Shown here: one piece after another, positions 34,047 through 45,985 of the stretch
How the letters are laid out: each line of letters opens with the position of its first letter
Position numbering within the stretch: position 1 is the stretch's first letter
NCBI GenBank assembly: GCA_002633025.1
Contig: NMRB01000779.1
Span: forward strand, 84,860 to 148,859
Direction of reading: 5' to 3'
Length of the DNA: 64,000 bases
Origin: Notospermus geniculatus
Taxonomy: Eukaryota > Nemertea > Pilidiophora > Heteronemertea > Lineidae
Notes under the pieces: generated by a model
Seen by the model: the letters and a program-made list of their open reading frames with translations, nothing else
What the model was told of the DNA's origin: nothing
The model's database searches: none
Translations under genes and position numbers: made by a program

Positions 34047-34259
34047 GCACACCAGGCGATATCGCAAGCGATCTACTCACCACCCATCTTCTCGCAGCCA
34101 CTGAGGCTAGGCGATGTCGGCTTTGGTATTGTTTGACATTGGGCGAACATCGCTGGCGAGAGGATTCCACGCATCGCTGCCCAGCGCACACCTGGCGGCA
34201 ACAGTCGACTTTGGTCGCTGGTACGATGCTCGCATCGCTTGCGATATCGCCTGGTGTGC
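34047..34259. mobile_element. inverted-repeat element with GCACACCAGGCGATATCG ends
   Basis: The 25-base ends (gcacaccaggcgatatcgca then agcgat) are exact inverted repeats. The interior carries further GCGATGTCG / CGAACATCGC half-matches. It is 213 bp with no coding sequence. Likely a MITE; no clear target-site duplication. Confidence 0.8.
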
Positions 34260-34810
34260 TGTTGACTTTACCAACAGCTAGCACACTCCCTGCACCTACG
34301 CAGCACTGCCATAAAAAATAACTTCAGATTATGAAACTGTAATAGATCATAAAACTTAAAAGAACTGTCATCGCCATGGATTGTTTTACTTCATCGATAT
34401 GCCGCTTATGATATCAATTCCGACACTAAATCAAGTGGGAATGGCAAAATCTATTGCAAAACTGATACATCTTGCCTTTTTGCCTTGGTTTTCAAGTAAA
34501 AAAGTAGCATCCCTCTCATTACCTGCGGCCTATTGTATTACCAGTATTCAGGGCCATCCTTCCAATCCATTTTCAAACAACACCGAACATAAATTGATTC
34601 TCTGTCAGTTTGATTGAGGAGGACGTTTTACATGCCAATAACATCGTAATTTCACTCCCGAGACCCACGAATTCCCCCGAGGTTTGGCGAGTGGTTTCAG
34701 TGGCTCTTCGGAAAATATCACTCGAAATGCCACTTTCCTTTAATAGCAATGATGCTCTTGAATGAATACATATTCTGCCGATCATGATTGGTGGATATAA
34801 CAACGACAGC
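34260..34810. other. intergenic, no gene seen
   Basis: AT-rich, with unremarkable short frames. Confidence 0.5.
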
Positions 34811-34937
34811 GTCGAGTGCGAAATCATGGGAACCAATCAGAGCGCTTGTTACACAGCAACGATTATTCTGATTGGCTGAGGGGAAAGTTCAGTGTTAGGG
34901 ACAGTCACTACATCACCGATCATTTCACACCCGACAG
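34811..34937 (-). mobile_element. MITE-like element, copy 2 of the 33374 repeat
   Basis: Here the ends are visible: GTCGAGTGCGAAATCATGGG on the left pairs with 'gatcatttcacacccgac' on the right. The body matches 33374..33503 in the opposite orientation. Confidence 0.75.
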
Positions 34938-35465
34938 CCGTCAAAACGAAATACGGCCATATCCGCTATTTTTTTGTAGCACATGGCAATAGACGAATTG
35001 TTTTCCGCTATCGGCAAGGCAGGCTTTGTGCCACGGGCAATAATCGTTCTTTTCAAGCGACATAAATTCAATCTCGTAGTATCTGTTTGTGAGTTTGTGA
35101 TGCGGCTTTGACTTTCATTCAAAATGGCTGACAGATTGACAAGAAGATCAAATCGGAAAGCAAACGGCTGCGGTTACCTCACTTGACTAACAATCCCTCG
35201 ATTCAGTTATATTCCAAAAGATTTATCAGACGAGACGGGTAAATTGACATAGCTGATTGCTGTAGCATTTAGCAAATCTCAGCACTCTATGTCTGTGAGA
35301 CTCTTCATCCAGGCTGGATCATGTGATTACGTTGGATTGGGAAGAAAGTCATCCGTAAATATAGACCAAGACGATAAGGGGGTCTTTGAGCGGGGTGCTT
35401 TAGCAGAGGCGTACAGTAAATGCCGTTTTTCAAGCTAGAAAAAGTGGCAGAATCTTTGCCGCCGG
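34938..35465. other. intergenic, no gene seen
   Basis: No supported feature. Confidence 0.5.
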
Positions 35466-35750
35466 TCATGACGAGGAGGATATTTTCCGTTCGGGGTTGC
35501 CCACATTGGACGGGTCGGGTACTTTCACTCCACACTCCCCAATTATTTCATCGTTGAGGAGGTCACGTGAGACATCCTCCAAATTTTCGGAGATCATTAA
35601 ATGAGAGGCTCGCAAAAACATTTCTCGCACTGTCATGTCTGCCAATTTGAACTGACTCGTAGTTCTTGGTTCGTATCTGCGGGGATTACGGTCCTTCACC
35701 CAGTGTATTTTTCCGCGAATGCCAAATAGGCCTTCAACATACCCCATCAT
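35466..35750 (-). CDS. unrecognised 94-residue open reading frame
   Basis: It starts with two adjacent ATGs at 35750 (the second has A at -3 and G at +4) and ends SSSS-stop at 35466. The protein reads as ordinary globular sequence with an amphipathic helix (VREMFLRASHLMISENLEDV) followed by an acidic stretch. No family recognised, and no AATAAA seen close downstream on this strand. It could be a small gene, a single exon, or a remnant of a retroelement polyprotein. Confidence 0.3.
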   Translation of the reverse strand: MMGYVEGLFGIRGKIHWVKDRNPRRYEPRTTSQFKLADMTVREMFLRASHLMISENLEDVSRDLLNDEIIGECGVKVPDPSNVGNPERKISSSS

Positions 35751-35796
35751 AGGTAGGCCACCTCCTCATAGGTCCAATATTTTGTACGATCGGCCT

Positions 35797-35823
35797 ATAC
35801 ATGTACATGTACATGTACATGTA
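35797..35823. repeat. (ACATGT)n microsatellite
   Basis: About four units of the self-complementary hexamer ACATGT. Shorter relatives occur at about 29756 and elsewhere. Confidence 0.9.
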
Positions 35824-38800
35824 ATAGACGCTGATTATTTTTAACTGCTTTTATGCCAGATTTTTACGTTATTCATGAAAAGCAAATCTGTACAAAAAAC
35901 CTCATCACCAGCAGATTGCTGCCCCTCATGATTAGGCGGGGGTAGTTTTCCTCTGGCCCTGCCACTTCGCGCGAAATTGAACACCGAACTTCAAAGACAT
36001 CGGGGTCTTGGGGAGTTACCGTGGATGATGTGACCAGCACTCGCTGACACATTTTGCGTCACTAACCTTCTCTGATTTCATTGCCACATACAATCTGATT
36101 GCGTGAGAAATGATCTCAAATCGCCCACTCAGATCGCGATCTATCTCACTGTATCATGACACTGCAGAGATATTCTTTCTAGTCCGTGCGAGGCAGGTCA
36201 CAGGAGGTCTATGAAGGATGGGGGTATACCTGTTGTAAGGAATGGTAAGAGAAGAAAACTCTCCGTTCCGTCTCACAATAGCCGAGTCCGCAACAACGGG
36301 AAGCAGCCCAAATACATACAATCCATGTATGAAACACTCTGGATACCGAAAACAGCATCAAACATCACCGTCACCTCAGCCTCTGGGCTAAAAGGTCATG
36401 GGTGGGTTCCCCTTTAGCTCACCCTGTCTCCAAATGGCGTCCACCCAACCAGTCGTGCAGACATGACCAACATTAATCACAGCTCAGCTCATCCAAATAA
36501 ATCACCAGCGCAAATTGATTGGTACTATCCGCCAACTGCGTCATCATGTCCTCTTCAAGGATATGATTAGCCATTAGCACCACCCTGGATGATTGCTTCT
36601 CAGTTCAGGCCGTGCTAGCTCTGCTCCGATTCTAATCGGTCTTGCATTTGGGTTTCCTGTTGAAAGCGTCTAGAATACATTATAATCAGCGGTTCGTGAA
36701 AGGGCAAGAGCCTTCCACTGGCCTTTGAGCAGAGGCCCTACACGCCTCTGTAGTACTAGCGGGACCGTACCTTCTTCCATCTCTGTGGCTTACAAGCGCA
36801 GTAAAGGGAAGGCAAGGAATAAGTCTTTGGTTCCACTTCTACCTGCTCTGTGAATTGTTCCAAAACGAATCAACGTGTAGATGTTCTTACCGTTTGTTAG
36901 TGTTGGCCAATAAATGCTGTGGTCCCAGTCACGAAGATCAGTGACCCACCATTGGATTCTGTGCAACTTAACACCGATAGCTTCTCACAGTCAACGTTGC
37001 TGCTGCTGCTGCTGCTGATGTTGATGTTGTTCTATTCTTTCTTATTTGTTTTTCTGGCCCCCGCTTTGGTGAGCATAAAAACAACATAACATATGTATCA
37101 TCATTCTCTGTTTTGTTTTTGCCACAGTCACTGTCTATGGTGACATGTTGGTGTTGGCAACCGATATCTTTGAATACGTTTGTATGATAGATATCTTTTC
37201 AACGACGTAAACATGTTTTGAAGAATCAACTCCACCACAACATGTTTTGAGAAATCGTGACCATGCTGAGAAGCTGAGGCAATAAATATAGCTAACGGTC
37301 ACTTAATGTATCTTAATCATCACTTGTAGCCACTTAAGTCCATTATCTCCATTGATTTCAAGCTCTCACTCAATCTACTTTGGCTGCTCGCCTGGAAAAC
37401 AAGCCGATTATTATCTCCTTCTTCTACGTCATCGTGACGTCATGTCACGTGACTTGCTCCATATTTCATAACGATGTCGTATTTGTCATCTTCGTCGGTT
37501 TATGTGAAGAGAGTTTTTTGTACAATTAATGATAGGTTGGGGTATGGCATGCATGGTTTTAATCAACGTTTCACGTTATTTTTATACTTACGTCCGTGAA
37601 AGAGTAACATGAACCCGCTCGAGAACTTTATGAGATAGGCAATGAGCCGAGCTCGTTATTTAGCTGGATGTTTCAAGAAGTGCCTTTCCAGGAAAACGCA
37701 ACCTGTCTGATACGCATGCAATATTCATTAGTCACCCAATGTGGCAAATATCTAAATATTTTGACGTCTTTTATGTCGTGATCTCAACTTTGATGGACGA
37801 TGGCTTGGTACAGGTAAATACTGAAATACCAATTGAACATGCCTGCAACGGATGGCCTAAACAAGAGTAAATTACCCTTGCTGAGAAGTAACAAATCACC
37901 TAGATTGATGTTCTTGAGGAAATTCCAACGAAAGCACATGAAAAGTATTGATTTCCAGAGCTTTACGCCGAAAAATTACGTCATAATCTGCTTGATTTAC
38001 GCGACAGGATACGATATTCAGATGTCAAAATCCTGGGCCAAGAATCCAAAGGCGCCAATTCTTTTAACACCGCCCAGAGGCGAACCTCTGTAACAAAAAG
38101 CATCCCAGCCGTAGTTTGCCAGCCTCTCAATCATTTACGTTTCTTATATCAGTCATGACGTGGGTTCCACCAATCAAACCCATACCGGCAGAAAAGTAAC
38201 GTACTCCTCGATCGGTCAATTTATAGTACTGGATAGGTTATCAATAAAGTTCGTCTCAAAATAGATCATTTCGCTCTAAGTAACTTATTTTCTCGGATAA
38301 TCTGGTAAAAGGCAGATGGATCGTTTGCTGACGATGATTTTTGAATTATTTCGTGGACTAGTTGATGAATGATTTCTTGGGTGTGCGTGACGAGTTGTAT
38401 CGACCATTTTGGAGATATGATTTCTAAGAATCGAATCTAAAATCGTTAGGCATTCTCTAAGCTCCAGCCTCAGCGGGTGATGTCGGTAGTGAATGATGAG
38501 GTAGAACAAAATTGACGTTAGACTGGTACCCGGTCTCTAAATATAAAATATATAGACCGGTACTGCCTGCGAGTTTCTTGGCGTTGATTGGTCAACGTGA
38601 ATCGGCTGCTTGTTTATTTTTTGCCATAACCATAACCGGTTGGAAGAATAGCCATTGTGTCATTCGCTAATGGCACTTTTTAAGGCTTTTGCCTGCATTG
38701 GTTTCAAGAACCCATACTCAGTCTTTCTTCTGGAACTGATTATCGCTAAGGCACGCTTTGTAGCGAGCGAAAAGATCAATGAGATATATTTATTCTCCAA

Positions 38801-39136
38801 TGTATACCAGTTTACCACTTTCCGCCGCCATGATTGCTCGTTGCAACTGGTATCCGATCCTTCTTCATGTTGTTGTGCATGTTCTAAGTACAGTCATGAC
38901 TGGATACTAGTCTGATTTACGTCACTTCCAGAGGCAGCCACATTTCTGCCATCCTCATCAGCCAGGACCGATCTTTCGCGATAGCCAGCCCAGCGCCCCT
39001 AGCGGAGGATCGGGTCACTACCAATCTAAATTGACGTAGGCTAGGTTACCAATGACTCCTTTGAGCTGATTCAAAGTACATGTACTAAGCTGCTGCTGGC
39101 CCCAGTGCTAGCAACAGAATCTAGCGCCTAATACAC
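35824..39136. other. intergenic; small microsatellite and hairpin
   Basis: A (CTG)6-like tract lies at about 37003..37021. A short hairpin, 'accggtct ... agaccggt', lies at about 38528..38563. No exon-like frames I can support in 3.3 kb. Confidence 0.45.
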
Positions 39137-39229
39137 CAGTGAGACTGCTGAGGTGATTCTCGCCCCGACAGGAGTACATTGCGACGCGAGATTATTGTGT
39201 GGTATAGTCGACCGTGTCCTTTGGTTAAA
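39137..39229. repeat. 93-bp exact direct repeat, copy 1
   Basis: Identical by eye to 39525..39617, which starts at the base immediately after a single N. See the entry for copy 2. Confidence 0.9.
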
Positions 39230-39523
39230 GCGAATGGCTCGCGGGGTTTGGTTACATTTTTGGTGGTACCTTCCATAGAGAGTGAATCTAGCCTCCAGGC
39301 AAAGCCGTGCCCCAGCCATATGCAACACCTGTGCAAATACGCGAATGTAAACACTGGGGACGAGGTTCCAGTAAAAATTTGTTAAAATGGGTTAATGACG
39401 TTTTCAAATTCAGTAGGTCAAGATGTACATTTTGTACTATTCCCATTGATTTTGAAGCGGCAGATTTTGCAGAATGCGCCTCCGAAGTTTGGCTGTCTAA
39501 TGCATTTCCCATTAAACTAAAAT

Positions 39524-39617
39524 NCAGTGAGACTGCTGAGGTGATTCTCGCCCCGACAGGAGTACATTGCGACGCGAGATTATTGTGTGGTATAGTCGAC
39601 CGTGTCCTTTGGTTAAG
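39524..39617. repeat. N plus 93-bp exact direct repeat, copy 2
   Basis: An N at 39524 is followed at once by a copy of 39137..39229, ending at 'ggttaa'. An exact repeat starting at a gap base strongly suggests misjoined contigs or haplotypes rather than a biological duplication. Confidence 0.85.
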
Positions 39618-40813
39618 ATGTTCCCTTTGGGCGGCAGCCATCTCTCAAGCATGTCAGATTGACAAATAAAGCGTCAGGTCAAAGGTTGACAGACATTGCG
39701 AAAAATCGGGGAGCTCCCTGGAGCGATGGCCTGTGGCAACCGCTCACGGCAAGCGCGAGGGACCGCTGCAGTGGGGCTACCATGGTGTGGCAGTCACGAG
39801 TCGATGACATCGTCAGACAAGCGTGAAAACTCTACACTTAGGTCGACGTAAACAGTTTGATTATCGTTTAACTCTCCTGTTAGGGGTGAAGGTGAGTGCC
39901 CTCGCGCTGTCTGAATCGGTTTTAGGGCGTGGCAGATTGTCTGGCGGCAGACGTCAGCAGACTTGTTCAGAGCCCACGCAGGCAACTCAGTAAATTCATC
40001 GTCTCCACGGAGCCAGGAGAAAAATACCAATTACCCCATTAAATTCCATTATATTCGTGCTCAATTAAGGCTTCGTCTAATTCCAATTACCTTTGACTCA
40101 TTTACACCTAGCCGCGTTGAGTGTGCTTTGGAAAGAAACGGGAAAATTGAAATTAATGAAAGTTTAATGCGAGATTCTATTGAGTGTCGTTGAAAGAAAT
40201 GTCGTAATCAGGACTGCCTGTAATTGGAATGAAGTGAATAATTGCTGTATAGAATTCTACACTCGAAACGAGGAGTCGTAATTAACAGTTTTCATTTCAT
40301 TAACGCCCTCTGGGTTGGTTTTTCTCACAGAAATATCAAAAGGAACATTAGGAGTAAACATGACATTTACCTGTCAATCATGAACAAATTTAGTCCGCAA
40401 AAAAAATTCGTTCGTCGGGGTTTATATCGAAGTGCTTCCTGGTTACTCATTCCTGGTGCACTCACACCGTATTTTGCCATTTCAAAATTGATGGCATTGT
40501 CTGGTGTGAATGGTTTTGTTTTGTTTGAATGTCTAAATTTAGCCCTGCTCTTTACGAAACGGAACGAGAGCTGACTCGGTGATATTGTAAAAAAATCGTT
40601 TAGCGTTCGTTTCAGTTGAAGCCGTGAGGCTTCAAAATAAAAGAAGGGAACGCTCATTCCATCCACGGAGTGACTTGGCGGTGGCCCCTAAACCAGGAGC
40701 ATCGCAAAAATTAGTACGAATCGTAGATTCTTGATGCTGAGAATAAAAAACGAGCGGTGATTGGTCAACGTGATCATCACGTCAGCCAATCAAACGTTCT
40801 GGTGACGATTACT
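39618..40813. other. intergenic, no gene seen
   Basis: A 110-codon plus frame (40242..40574) has no recognised domain. Two divergent 'gattggtcaacg / gccaatcaaacg' words occur near 40757..40796. Confidence 0.45.
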
Positions 40814-40975
40814 AGGGACGTTTGGCAAGGCACGTACATGTATGGTGTGTCGAGCTAATGCATTTTCTATCAAAGTCATACTGACGTCATACGTGACACG
40901 GATCGACGATACGGAGCCTTGCCAAAAGTCCCTTACTGGCTGCCAGTAAGGGACTTTTGGCAGGGCTCCGTATCG
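40814..40975. mobile_element. MITE fused to a near-perfect hairpin
   Basis: 40814..40933 has inverted ends AGGGAC(G/T)TTTGGCAAGGC and is flanked by TACT on both sides (40810..40813 and 40934..40937). Its right end is also the left arm of a separate, almost loopless hairpin at 40907..40975, with arms of 34 bases (cgatacggagccttgccaaa onwards). A partial inverted duplication of the element's end is the simplest explanation. Confidence 0.75.
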
Positions 40976-41908
40976 TACTGCCAGGCAGTACATGTTGGCC
41001 TACTTATGCTTGCGCTCGTCCATCGCACGGTACAGTAATCCGTGGTGCCTTGTGCCTTGTGCCTTGTACATGTACCTTGTACCTTTACAAAGGCAAGTAA
41101 AAAAACCATCCAAGTGAGGAACATGAGTAGCTTGTGATGGCCTCCTCGGTACTCACCAGGGCCAATAATGTTATGGCTTTGGTCTGACGGAAAAATTAAA
41201 TATACAAATGCATTCACTGTGGACTTCGAAGTCTTGACAAGGCAAATTTACCGGCAATAATTTATAAATCCGAAGGGTTAAAGTGGGAATGTTTGTCATT
41301 GATTCTGACGACGATACGGTGTCATTGTACCAAAGGAAAGAACACAGACATCCTTTGTCAACCTCCCCGTCCACGATAGACAAAAATGCCTTTACCTGAC
41401 TTACTGAAGTTAAAAGTCACGCTACCCGTTATTGTTGAACACACTGCCTATGTTTCTGTTGACGTCAGAGTGACGTCACTAACTTATGACTGCCCTCGAT
41501 AACTGTGGATACGAGATCCCAGTGCCTGGGGATTATTTACGCAAGTTGGTAAGGAGACCCTGGTGAGGGTGCTCATGCCTGCCTCCGCATTCTGATCACC
41601 TTAGGTTATTAAATACGTGATTTGTTGGGGACCTGGTGAACGGGGTCAGCTGACACCACGCTACTCGTTGCCAGGGATCGCATTTTTGTCGATGACCGGT
41701 TACAGTTTGTCAATGAAAATCTAACGTTGCGTCTACGGTTTGAGGTGTGGTCTATTCGGGGTGACATAAGAAAAGTGTTTCGGGGCAACATGAGACGGAT
41801 GTTATCCATATACGGCCTCAGATAATCGATATCAAGTCGTTTCTTTGCGAAATGGTCTCGCCCCCAGTTTCGAGGCTTCCTCGCTGAACATGCGACTTGT
41901 CCAGGAGA
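40976..41908. other. intergenic, no gene seen
   Basis: A short tandem (tgccttg)3 lies at about 41043..41068, and a TGACGTCA pair at about 41461..41478. No gene. Confidence 0.45.
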
Positions 41909-42055
41909 ACTGTAAGATCCTATTGCCGGTGTAATATTTTTCAGTGCCCTCCGTTTGCCAATGCCTCCCAACAAAAGATTGACGGAATAAGTCGCGACTT
42001 GACAATGGGGGAGGAACCGATAAACACGTCTCCCTGTTTTTGAGTGTCCGCCACA
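41909..42055. repeat. dispersed repeat, copy 2 (partner at 16513)
   Basis: Same orientation as 16513..16660, about 70-75% alike by eye. A 162-codon minus-strand frame (41609..42097) crosses it and shares the peptide-like CQVA-YSV segment with the other copy. Confidence 0.55.
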
Positions 42056-43242
42056 CAATAAAGCGGGCACTCTCATGCGGGAAGCATTCTCATTCATTAT
42101 ACCGGAATTATACCGGAATAAGTTGACCGGGAGGGTGGTTAGTACTGAAACGACGTGGTACGGCAGCCGATCGTGGATTTCCGGCCTTTGGTGACATACA
42201 ACTCAACAGCTTGGTCGGCAAAGAGATATCAGCTCCAGTTGTCAATGCCACAGCATTGGAACCAATCATAGGGCGTGTTATTTTGAATAAACCAACCAGA
42301 GCGTGTGTCATTGTGAAGACAGCATATATTATGGTGAAGTAACCAATCGCAGCTTTTGTTACAACAGAAGGGACAAACAAGAGTGTATTGTTCGTTTAGT
42401 GGATTTGTCCATTAGAAACTGACCACTCATATTTCATATAGAAGCTGCTCGTTTTACAAACTATTCAAAAAAGCAGCTTTCGTTTCAGAAGAAATGTTTT
42501 GAGCATAAGTTTCGTTGTAGTTTCATCTTCCATCGTTGGCACGTAGGCGCCGTATGACATTCTGTGAGGAAGTTACCAATAGGTTGATTGGCTATTTGTC
42601 GAGGAGGGGTTAAACCATTGATGAATGATATCAGGTTTATGATCTTCAAAGGCCATCATGGGTAGTTATTACAGATCTCTTGGCATTCAGCTCCTTGGCA
42701 ACACAATCCTTCAACCTACTCCCCGATGTCAACATTATCAGTCAGTTACCTGTGCAGCCACCATCACGAACAATCCCTGTACCTGAGACCAAAGAATAGT
42801 ATTCCCAGTTACCATGGAAACTCATTCCCATTTCCTTAATAATAGAAATATGTTGCTATCTATTTAATTTGAGTCAAAAAGGGCTCATCCACGAGCGATA
42901 CGATAATAGCGCGGAGAATGAAACGGGCGTTTGTGATGCTAAAAATAGCATTTTTGGAAACGCGCGTTTGTCTCCGAATCTGGGGGAATCTCCGGCAATC
43001 GTTTGGCACGTATCCGTTTATTTTTGCCAAAGCTCTGTTGTAACGTTGGTATCGTGGCTTTTTAACGTTGAGAACGTGATTGATCTGTTTCTAAAAATAG
43101 CCATTCGGATTACTCTTGGTTTTGGGAAGACTGTGGTTTTGCAATCCGATTGCCAAATGGATAAAGAAGATGGCAGTGACCAGTTGCTCTGACGTTCGGT
43201 TTTATATCGCTTTTCGGCTTAAAATGTGGTAGCCAAGACGAG
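42056..43242. other. intergenic; CCAAT words
   Basis: Three 'accaatca/accaatcg' words lie at about 42260..42350. No supported gene. Confidence 0.45.
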
Positions 43243-43763
43243 AATGGCAGAAACGGCGTTTTAGTTTGTTTCGATTGCCCTTTCAACGATTGTTCTAATG
43301 TAGGCCGACAATACCTTTGCTAACGTTTTGCTGCAACTCCTGACTCCTTGTCTCTGTGATGATTTGTGCTAGATCTTTGGCATCACAGACTATCTTTAGG
43401 GATTGCTTGGTGACATCACTGGGTTTGGATGATGTTGTTGCTAGACCAGGGCGACGTTCAGAATGTGAGACAGCAAACTGTCACCGGGTGATTAGGTTCT
43501 AATGATGATAAACCCTTGACCTTTACATCCTTCCCTCAGCGTCTTCTCGAGTCGCGACCAGGCAAATTGCTTTGGCTTTGGTTTCTGAGCTGCAGAACCC
43601 TTGGTATTCCACATTCCGCAGAGTCTCAGTGGTGAAAATTCCAGTTGACACCTTTTCTCACGTTATTTTGTGCAATATCTAGTGATGTTCAGTGTACTTA
43701 TATAAAATATAATCAATGACATCGACTGATGGCATCATTCTGTCGACCAGAAATGTTTAGGTA
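43243..43763. repeat. 521-bp tandem duplication, copy 1
   Basis: Starts 'aatggcagaaacggcgtttt' and ends 'ccagaaatgtttaggta'. Copy 2 at 43856..44376 is about 97% identical by eye, with a few substitutions and single-base indels. The 92-bp spacer between the copies is unique. No open frame is conserved. Confidence 0.95.
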
Positions 43764-43855
43764 TGGAGGGGTATACTAAACCATATAAAGCAAAAAGAAA
43801 TTCTGTTGCAATTTGTTCTAGGTTCCCCCTTATTCTCGATAAATATCCTGGGCTA

Positions 43856-44376
43856 AATGGCAGAAACGGCGTTTTAGTTTGTTTCGATTGCCCTTTTCAA
43901 CGATTGTTCTAATGTAGGCCGACAATACTTTTGCTAACATTTTGCTGCAACTCCTGATTCCTTGTCTCTGTGATGATTTGTGCTAGATCTTTGGCATCAC
44001 AGACTATCTTTAGGGATTGCTTGGTGACATCACTGGATTTGGATGATGTTGTTGCTAGACCAGGGCGACGTTCAGAATGTGAGACAGCAAACTGTCAACG
44101 GGTGATTAGGTTCTAATGATGATAAACCCTTGACCTTTACATCCTTCCCTCAGCGTCTTCTCGAGTCGCGACCAGGCAAATTGCTCTGGCTTTGGTTTCT
44201 GAGCTGCAGAACCCTTGGTATTCTACATTCCGCAGAATCTTCGTGGTGAAAATTCCAGTTGACGCCTTTCTCACGTTATTTGCTGCAATATCTAGTGATG
44301 TTCAGTGTACTTATATAAAATATAATCAATGACATCGACTGATGGCATCATTCTGTCGACCAGAAATGTTTAGGTA
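43856..44376. repeat. 521-bp tandem duplication, copy 2
   Basis: Same boundaries as copy 1. Example differences are 'acctttgctaacg' against 'acttttgctaaca', and 'gagtctcagtgg' against 'gaatcttcgtgg'. Confidence 0.95.
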
Positions 44377-44790
44377 AAGGTGTGATCTGTAAAACGCTCT
44401 GTGATCGATATTGATGTAGAAGACTCAAGTTTCATTCAAACAACGGTGCCGTTAATCGATGTCACCATATCGTCTGTCGAAAAAGGAGGGACAGGTTTGA
44501 GTAAACATCACGTGACACCCGATCGGGCTATCGAGGAGGAGCCCGGGGGAGAAGCATCATGTGCCGGTTGGCAATTTCCACTCCTTTCTCTACCTGCTGA
44601 AAAAAACATTAGAAAAAAACATCTGAAAGGGTTAGTACAGATCGATATGTTTGTTTATCCGCCGTTATAACACAATGCTTGTTATTACCAGGGCTTGTCG
44701 ATACTGTCTTTGAAATGGGACCCGGAGATATCAGGTCGGAGAGACGGCTACTTTGGCCGCTTGAGTTCTTTCAAACGATCCATTGTGTCT
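44377..44790. other. intergenic up to an assembly gap
   Basis: An 89-codon plus frame (44401..44670) is not recognised. Confidence 0.45.
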
Positions 44791-44819
44791 NNNNNNNNNN
44801 NNNNNNNNNNNNNNNNNNN
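44791..44819. other. assembly gap (29 N)
   Basis: Run of undetermined bases. Open frames that cross it are meaningless. Confidence 0.98.
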
Positions 44820-44876
44820 GAAGGTCACGTGTACTTTATTACGGTTTCCGCATCACTTGTTTAACATCTGTGCGAT

Positions 44877-45166
44877 GGCCCGTAGCTAGCATAGGGACAG
44901 GGGGCATATTCCCCCACCCCACCCCAGGCAAATTGTGCAAAAACATTTCTTCAAAATCAAATGGGATAAAAGATCATTATAATTGTTCGTGTCTCAGAGT
45001 GCAGGAAATTGACTTAAAATCGCATCTCAGAGCTTCTAATTTTCAAAATTTTCAGACCCCCCGCAAAACCGGTCCCTTCGGCGCCGGAAGGCGAAGCCCA
45101 CGTCCGTTATCAGTTCATCTGCTTAAAATGCCCCCCCCTCTCCCAGCAAAAAAAGCTACGGCCCTG
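44877..45166. mobile_element. degenerate hAT-like non-autonomous element
   Basis: It begins GGCCCGTAGCTAGC and ends with the inverted AGCTACGGCCCTG. The interior has G-runs and C-runs and the stretch 'cagagcttctaattttcaaa'. CAGGGCCGTAGC termini are typical of widespread hAT-derived repeats; that is inference from the ends alone. No target-site duplication is confirmed. Confidence 0.55.
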
Positions 45167-45741
45167 GTGCCGTGCCTGAAAAGAATTATACCAAAAATGT
45201 CGGTGTACGAATCTGTTGATGCCACGTCGGTGATGCACCAAGCTGTACGGTCTGCGGGCCTCGTGCAACACGATCACCAAAGTGCATTTCACCTGCCCTT
45301 ACCTTTAGTAGGAGATGCTTACCGCCTCTAGTCATGTATCACCCACCCTGAATCAACGAGGACAATCCCCGTCACAACCCTAGCCATGTCGACTAATTAC
45401 ACTACAAATAAGATTGATGAATCGTGCATACAATTGATTTCCTCTTGCCGTGTCATCTGAGCTCGTTTGTACCGCCATCAACCAACTTAGTCAATGATAC
45501 AGCCGTCCAAAGCCGAGATATTAGTTCGCTTTATTCAATCAAGGGAGGACAGCTTTGGCCACTTTTTTTCGGCATCTAAACCATTGGTCAATAAAAATCC
45601 TTTATTTGGTGCAAAGTCATAGAATGCTTCTTCTGAGCTGCTGTTACCGTTCCGATCAAGAAAGGCATTTGTTCTCCCATCGGTGTGGAGGCTCAGCCAT
45701 GCTGACCTCCACTTGACATTCCAAATGGGTGCGTAGCCTAC
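45167..45741. other. intergenic, no gene seen
   Basis: No supported feature. Confidence 0.5.
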
Positions 45742-45985
45742 AGGGCTCCGCACACTAGCGACTAAAATGGGGGCGACTACCGATGCGACTATTACGTCGC
45801 CTGCGATATTTACCTTTGAGATGGATCAGTGATGTTTTCCACCACATCACTGATCTTCCAAGGAGGCATTTGTCGCAATCGAGTCAGCAAAAATTGTAAA
45901 AACTTAAAATATGTTAGTCGCTTCGGTGGTCGCAAGGCCGGTCGCCAAGAAAATCGCTCGAAAAATCGCTGGTGTGCGGAGCCCT
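45742..45985. mobile_element. MITE with AGGGCTCCGCACAC ends, TAC-flanked
   Basis: The 20-base termini AGGGCTCCGCACAC(T/C)AGCGA are inverted repeats. Both sides are flanked by TAC (45739..45741 and 45986..45988). Internal TCGC-rich segments pair weakly. It is 244 bp with no transposase. Confidence 0.8.

Noticed and set aside
41609-42097. 162-codon minus-strand frame as a gene
   Set aside because: It overlaps a dispersed repeat shared with 16513..16660 and has no recognisable domain.
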